In this document: positions 62,474 through 64,000 of the stretch, piece after piece | Layout of the letters: each line of letters starts with the position of its first letter | Position numbering within the stretch: the first letter of the stretch is position 1 | NCBI RefSeq assembly: GCF_015533855.1 | Contig: NZ_AP024154.1 | Span: forward strand, 5,601,501-5,665,500 | Direction: 5' to 3' | Length of the DNA: 64,000 nt | Origin: Echinicola sp. 20G | GTDB taxonomy: Bacteria; Bacteroidota; Bacteroidia; Cytophagales; Cyclobacteriaceae | Made by a program: the position numbers and the translations under genes | The notes under the pieces: model-generated | The model's input: the letters and a program-made list of their open reading frames with translations, nothing else | Told to the model about the DNA's origin: nothing | Databases searched by the model: none

Positions 62474-62497
62474 GATTGACCAATAGAAAGGTCAATC
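62474..62497. other. Hairpin GATTGACC/GGTCAATC in DUF4625 leader
   Basis: Perfect 8-bp arms with an 8-nt spacer just downstream of the Zur boxes. Could be an RNA hairpin in the leader or a second operator. Confidence 0.4.
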
Positions 62498-62504
62498 TTA
62501 TTTA

Positions 62505-62519
62505 TGCAACATCATTGCG
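62505..62519. promoter_or_regulatory. Zur box 1 of DUF4625 gene (TGCAA-CATCA-TTGCG)
   Basis: Matches the 15-bp repeat except for the final base. Lies 24 bp (start to start) from a second, perfect copy. Confidence 0.72.
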
Positions 62520-62528
62520 TAAATATTG

Positions 62529-62543
62529 TGCAATAATGTTGCA
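62529..62543. promoter_or_regulatory. Zur box 2 of DUF4625 gene (TGCAA-TAATG-TTGCA)
   Basis: Perfect inverted repeat; with box 1 it forms a double operator in front of the DUF4625 gene. Confidence 0.8.
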
Positions 62544-62703
62544 TATACAAGTGGTTTTTCGAAGATTATTTAAATGGTGATTACATTTTTTTATAAAAAG
62601 AAGGAATCCAAGAGCTTAAAAGGAAAGAAGATGTGACGATTCAAATGAGAGAAATTATAGAACAGGCTGACGAATTTTGATGTATAGCCCCATACCAGTA
62701 CCC

Positions 62704-63099
62704 TTAGAAGTTCTTTTTTTGTACTGCTCCTGATGATGCACAATTCGGGCAGATTCCTGCTGCCAGAAAGCTAATAGAGTGCGTCATGTATGTTGTGGGT
62801 ATAAAAGCTTTGAGGTCATTTGCCTCTATACAACATATAGTATTACACTGAAGGCAGTGAAAGTGGCTATGTTCAGAATAGGGATTATCTTTCTCTTGAC
62901 ACAAGACATAGCGAAAATCTCCATTTGCATCTGGAAAACGTATGACAACCCTGTCTTTTTCCATCTGGAGTAGGATTCGGTAAATGGTGACTCGACTACA
63001 GGCCCCATCGATTTGTTTTTTGATATCGCCATAAGTAATCGGATGGCGGGACTCTCTGATTATTTTATGGATTTTTTTCTTCGCAATGGTATTTCCCAT
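62704..63099 (-). CDS. zur: Fur family regulator, probable zinc uptake repressor Zur
   Basis: A 131-residue Fur-family protein. The N-terminal winged helix contains YGDIKKQIDGACSRVTIYRILLQME (about residues 23-47), and the dimerisation part carries HSHFHCLQC at 77-85 and CPNC at 117-120, i.e. the two CxxC structural zinc pairs. A box of the TGCAA-N5-TTGCA type lies 15 bp upstream of its own start, and all other boxes are in front of zinc-type genes. This makes Zur more likely than Fur or PerR. It is divergent from the TonB-dependent receptor gene. Confidence 0.87.
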   Translation of the reverse strand: MGNTIAKKKIHKIIRESRHPITYGDIKKQIDGACSRVTIYRILLQMEKDRVVIRFPDANGDFRYVLCQEKDNPYSEHSHFHCLQCNTICCIEANDLKAFIPTTYMTHSISFLAAGICPNCASSGAVQKKNF

Positions 63100-63113
63100 T
63101 ATAAATCAATATT

Positions 63114-63128
63114 TGCAACCATATTGCA
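63114..63128. promoter_or_regulatory. Zur box of zur (TGCAA-CCATA-TTGCA)
   Basis: Perfect inverted repeat just upstream of the zur start. It overlaps the end of the -7 element TATATTTG (63127-63134, minus strand), whose -33 is GTTG at 63154-63157. Indicates autoregulation. Confidence 0.8.
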
Positions 63129-63151
63129 AATATATAATTAACTAATTTTAA

Positions 63152-63166
63152 TGCAACATTGTTTCA
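63152..63166. promoter_or_regulatory. Central, imperfect Zur box between zur and TonB receptor gene
   Basis: TGCAA-CATTG-TTTCA; one arm differs at one base. It covers the -33 elements of both divergent promoters (GTTG on minus, ATTG 63158-63161 on plus). Confidence 0.6.
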
Positions 63167-63188
63167 TATAATTGTGTTTGTATATTTG
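63158..63188 (+). promoter_or_regulatory. Promoter of TonB-dependent receptor gene
   Basis: ATTG (63158-63161), 19 nt, TATATTTG (63181-63188); the -7 element matches exactly and is overlapped by a Zur box. Confidence 0.62.
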
Positions 63189-63201
63189 CAATATCATTGC
63201 A
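63187..63201. promoter_or_regulatory. Zur box of TonB-dependent receptor gene (TGCAA-TATCA-TTGCA)
   Basis: Perfect inverted repeat ending 11 bp before the start codon and overlapping the predicted transcription start. Confidence 0.8.
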
Positions 63202-63212
63202 TTTAACTTTAC

Positions 63213-64000
63213 ATGACCAATCTTTTACTCCTTGTTTCCAGTTTGCTTTCTTTGGGTTATTCCCCTGAAGAAAGCCTTTCAAAAGATGCCTATTCCCTTT
63301 CTTACATAGGAGAAGAACAGCTTGGAATGAATACTATTATTCCGGCTAAATTGGATACTTTCCCAAAAATTCATGAGTTGGAGGAGGTAGTGGTAATAGA
63401 TCAGGCAGAGATGATCCGAAGGGAGGAGTCAAACAGTGTAGAGCTGGTCAAGCAGGATTTCATTCGAGAAAATAGAGGAGGTAGCTTGATGAAGTCCCTG
63501 GAGCGTGTTCCTGGGATCAATATTATAGGTATAGGTTCTGGTGCTTCTAAACCCTTGATCCGTGGATTGGGGTTTAACCAAGTCATGGTCGTTGAGAACG
63601 GTATCAAGCATGAGGGGCAGCAATGGGGAGCTGACCATGGGCTGGAAGTGGATCAATATGCAGCTGATCAGGTTACGATCATCAAGGGCCCTGCTTCCTT
63701 TAAATATGGTTCGGATGCCATCGCAGGCGTAATAGATATCCGGGAAAAACTGGCTCCTTCTGAAGAAGGAGTGGGCGGATCGATTGAAATGGGAACGCGG
63801 TCAAACAATGCCTGGTTTGGAGGCTCTGCCAATTTGTTTGCCAGGAAAGGGAAGTGGTTTGTTGATGGTAGGATCACCGTGGCGGATTACGGTGATTTCA
63901 AAGTCCCGACAGATTCAGTTTTCGTCTATGATTATGGCGTGGCGCTATATAAAGGGCATGTGCGAAATACAGCTGGTAAAGAGCTTGACTTTTCAGGAAG
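63213..64000 (+). CDS. TonB-dependent receptor, putative zinc (ZnuD-like), 3' end beyond window
   Basis: Read directly: an open frame from ATG 63213 continues past the window end (262 complete codons seen). A short signal (LLLLVSSLLSLGYS) and a linker with LEEVVVIDQAEMI, a TonB-box-like phrase, lead into the plug domain. That domain reads LMKSLERVPGIN, KPLIRGLGFNQVMVVENGIK and VTIIKGPASFKYGSDAIAGVIDI. The start of the barrel follows. It lacks the carboxypeptidase-like extension and length pattern of SusC, so it is a metal-receptor type. Two Zur boxes in its promoter and divergence from zur support zinc or a zinc complex as substrate; the barrel and its metal ligands are not visible here. Confidence 0.85.
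   Translation, partial: MTNLLLLVSSLLSLGYSPEESLSKDAYSLSYIGEEQLGMNTIIPAKLDTFPKIHELEEVVVIDQAEMIRREESNSVELVKQDFIRENRGGSLMKSLERVPGINIIGIGSGASKPLIRGLGFNQVMVVENGIKHEGQQWGADHGLEVDQYAADQVTIIKGPASFKYGSDAIAGVIDIREKLAPSEEGVGGSIEMGTRSNNAWFGGSANLFARKGKWFVDGRITVADYGDFKVPTDSVFVYDYGVALYKGHVRNTAGKELDFSG

Noticed and set aside
62704..63099. Iron regulator Fur or peroxide regulator PerR
   Set aside because: The boxes differ from the Fur-box pattern known to me and every neighbouring target is zinc-type; Zur is the better call, though not proven.
1..64000. CRISPR array, prophage, intact insertion sequence, rRNA operon
   Set aside because: No regularly spaced repeats with unique spacers, integrase, transposase, phage structural or rRNA sequence was seen.

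Overview
The window looks like the chromosome of a Bacteroidota member, most likely a cytophagian such as the Cyclobacteriaceae. That placement is an inference. It rests on SusC/SusD pairs, SLBB-rich Wza proteins, a UpxY/NusG-like antiterminator, DUF3823, DUF4625 and DUF1254 lipoproteins, AT-rich spacers with almost no Shine-Dalgarno sequences, and several good matches to the Bacteroidota promoter (TTTG, 19-21 nt, TAnnTTTG). No rRNA, phage, intact insertion sequence or CRISPR array was seen.

Region 1 (1-19.7 kb, almost all on the minus strand) is a surface polysaccharide locus. One unit runs from ugd (18136) through a UDP-HexNAc epimerase and manC, with a nucleotide-sugar dehydrogenase ending at a clear terminator (12806-12833). 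A second unit starts at a strong promoter (12432-12463) with a winged-helix regulator. It continues through wza, wzz, fcl, gmd and a complete CDP-3,6-dideoxyhexose set (E3, rfbF, rfbG, rfbH), and rfbH leaves the window at base 1. Small accessory ORFs sit inside this unit: a GxxExxY protein, a four-helix-bundle protein, and a second four-helix-bundle copy killed by an in-frame amber codon. The first two are bracketed by repeats, like small cassettes. Divergent from ugd, a perfect promoter reads a tRNA-like element and a terminator just before a NusG/UpxY-like gene. Glycosyltransferases and flippase are absent and probably lie to the left.

Region 2 (19.7-40.4 kb) is mixed: penicillin acylase with a small membrane protein, a DUF2911 lipoprotein, an endonuclease/exonuclease/phosphatase-fold protein, an M1 aminopeptidase, and a tetR-tolC-adaptor-RND efflux operon with a perfect inverted repeat in the tetR promoter. 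These are followed by a DUF1254 pair with a predicted barrel protein, and a metzincin-like secreted protease with a discoidin-type C-terminus.

Region 3 (40.9-55.4 kb) is a polysaccharide utilisation locus. On the minus strand lie a two-domain surface lipoprotein, a GH76 mannanase-like enzyme, SusC, SusD, DUF3823, and an unassigned TIM-barrel-like lipoprotein. Facing it is an unusual membrane-tethered regulator (LamG-like plus kelch outside, a SARP-type winged helix inside) that may be its sensor.

Region 4 (55.8-64.0 kb) appears to be a zinc-starvation regulon. Six copies of the 15-bp inverted repeat TGCAA-N5-TTGCA (one imperfect in one arm, one with a single terminal change) lie in front of a Zur-like Fur repressor, a TonB-dependent receptor, a MerC-CobW-CobW operon, a LolD/FtsX-type ABC transporter with a 21-histidine loop plus a small CxxC partner, and a duplicated DUF4625 lipoprotein. 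This is the most coherent and least conventional system in the window.
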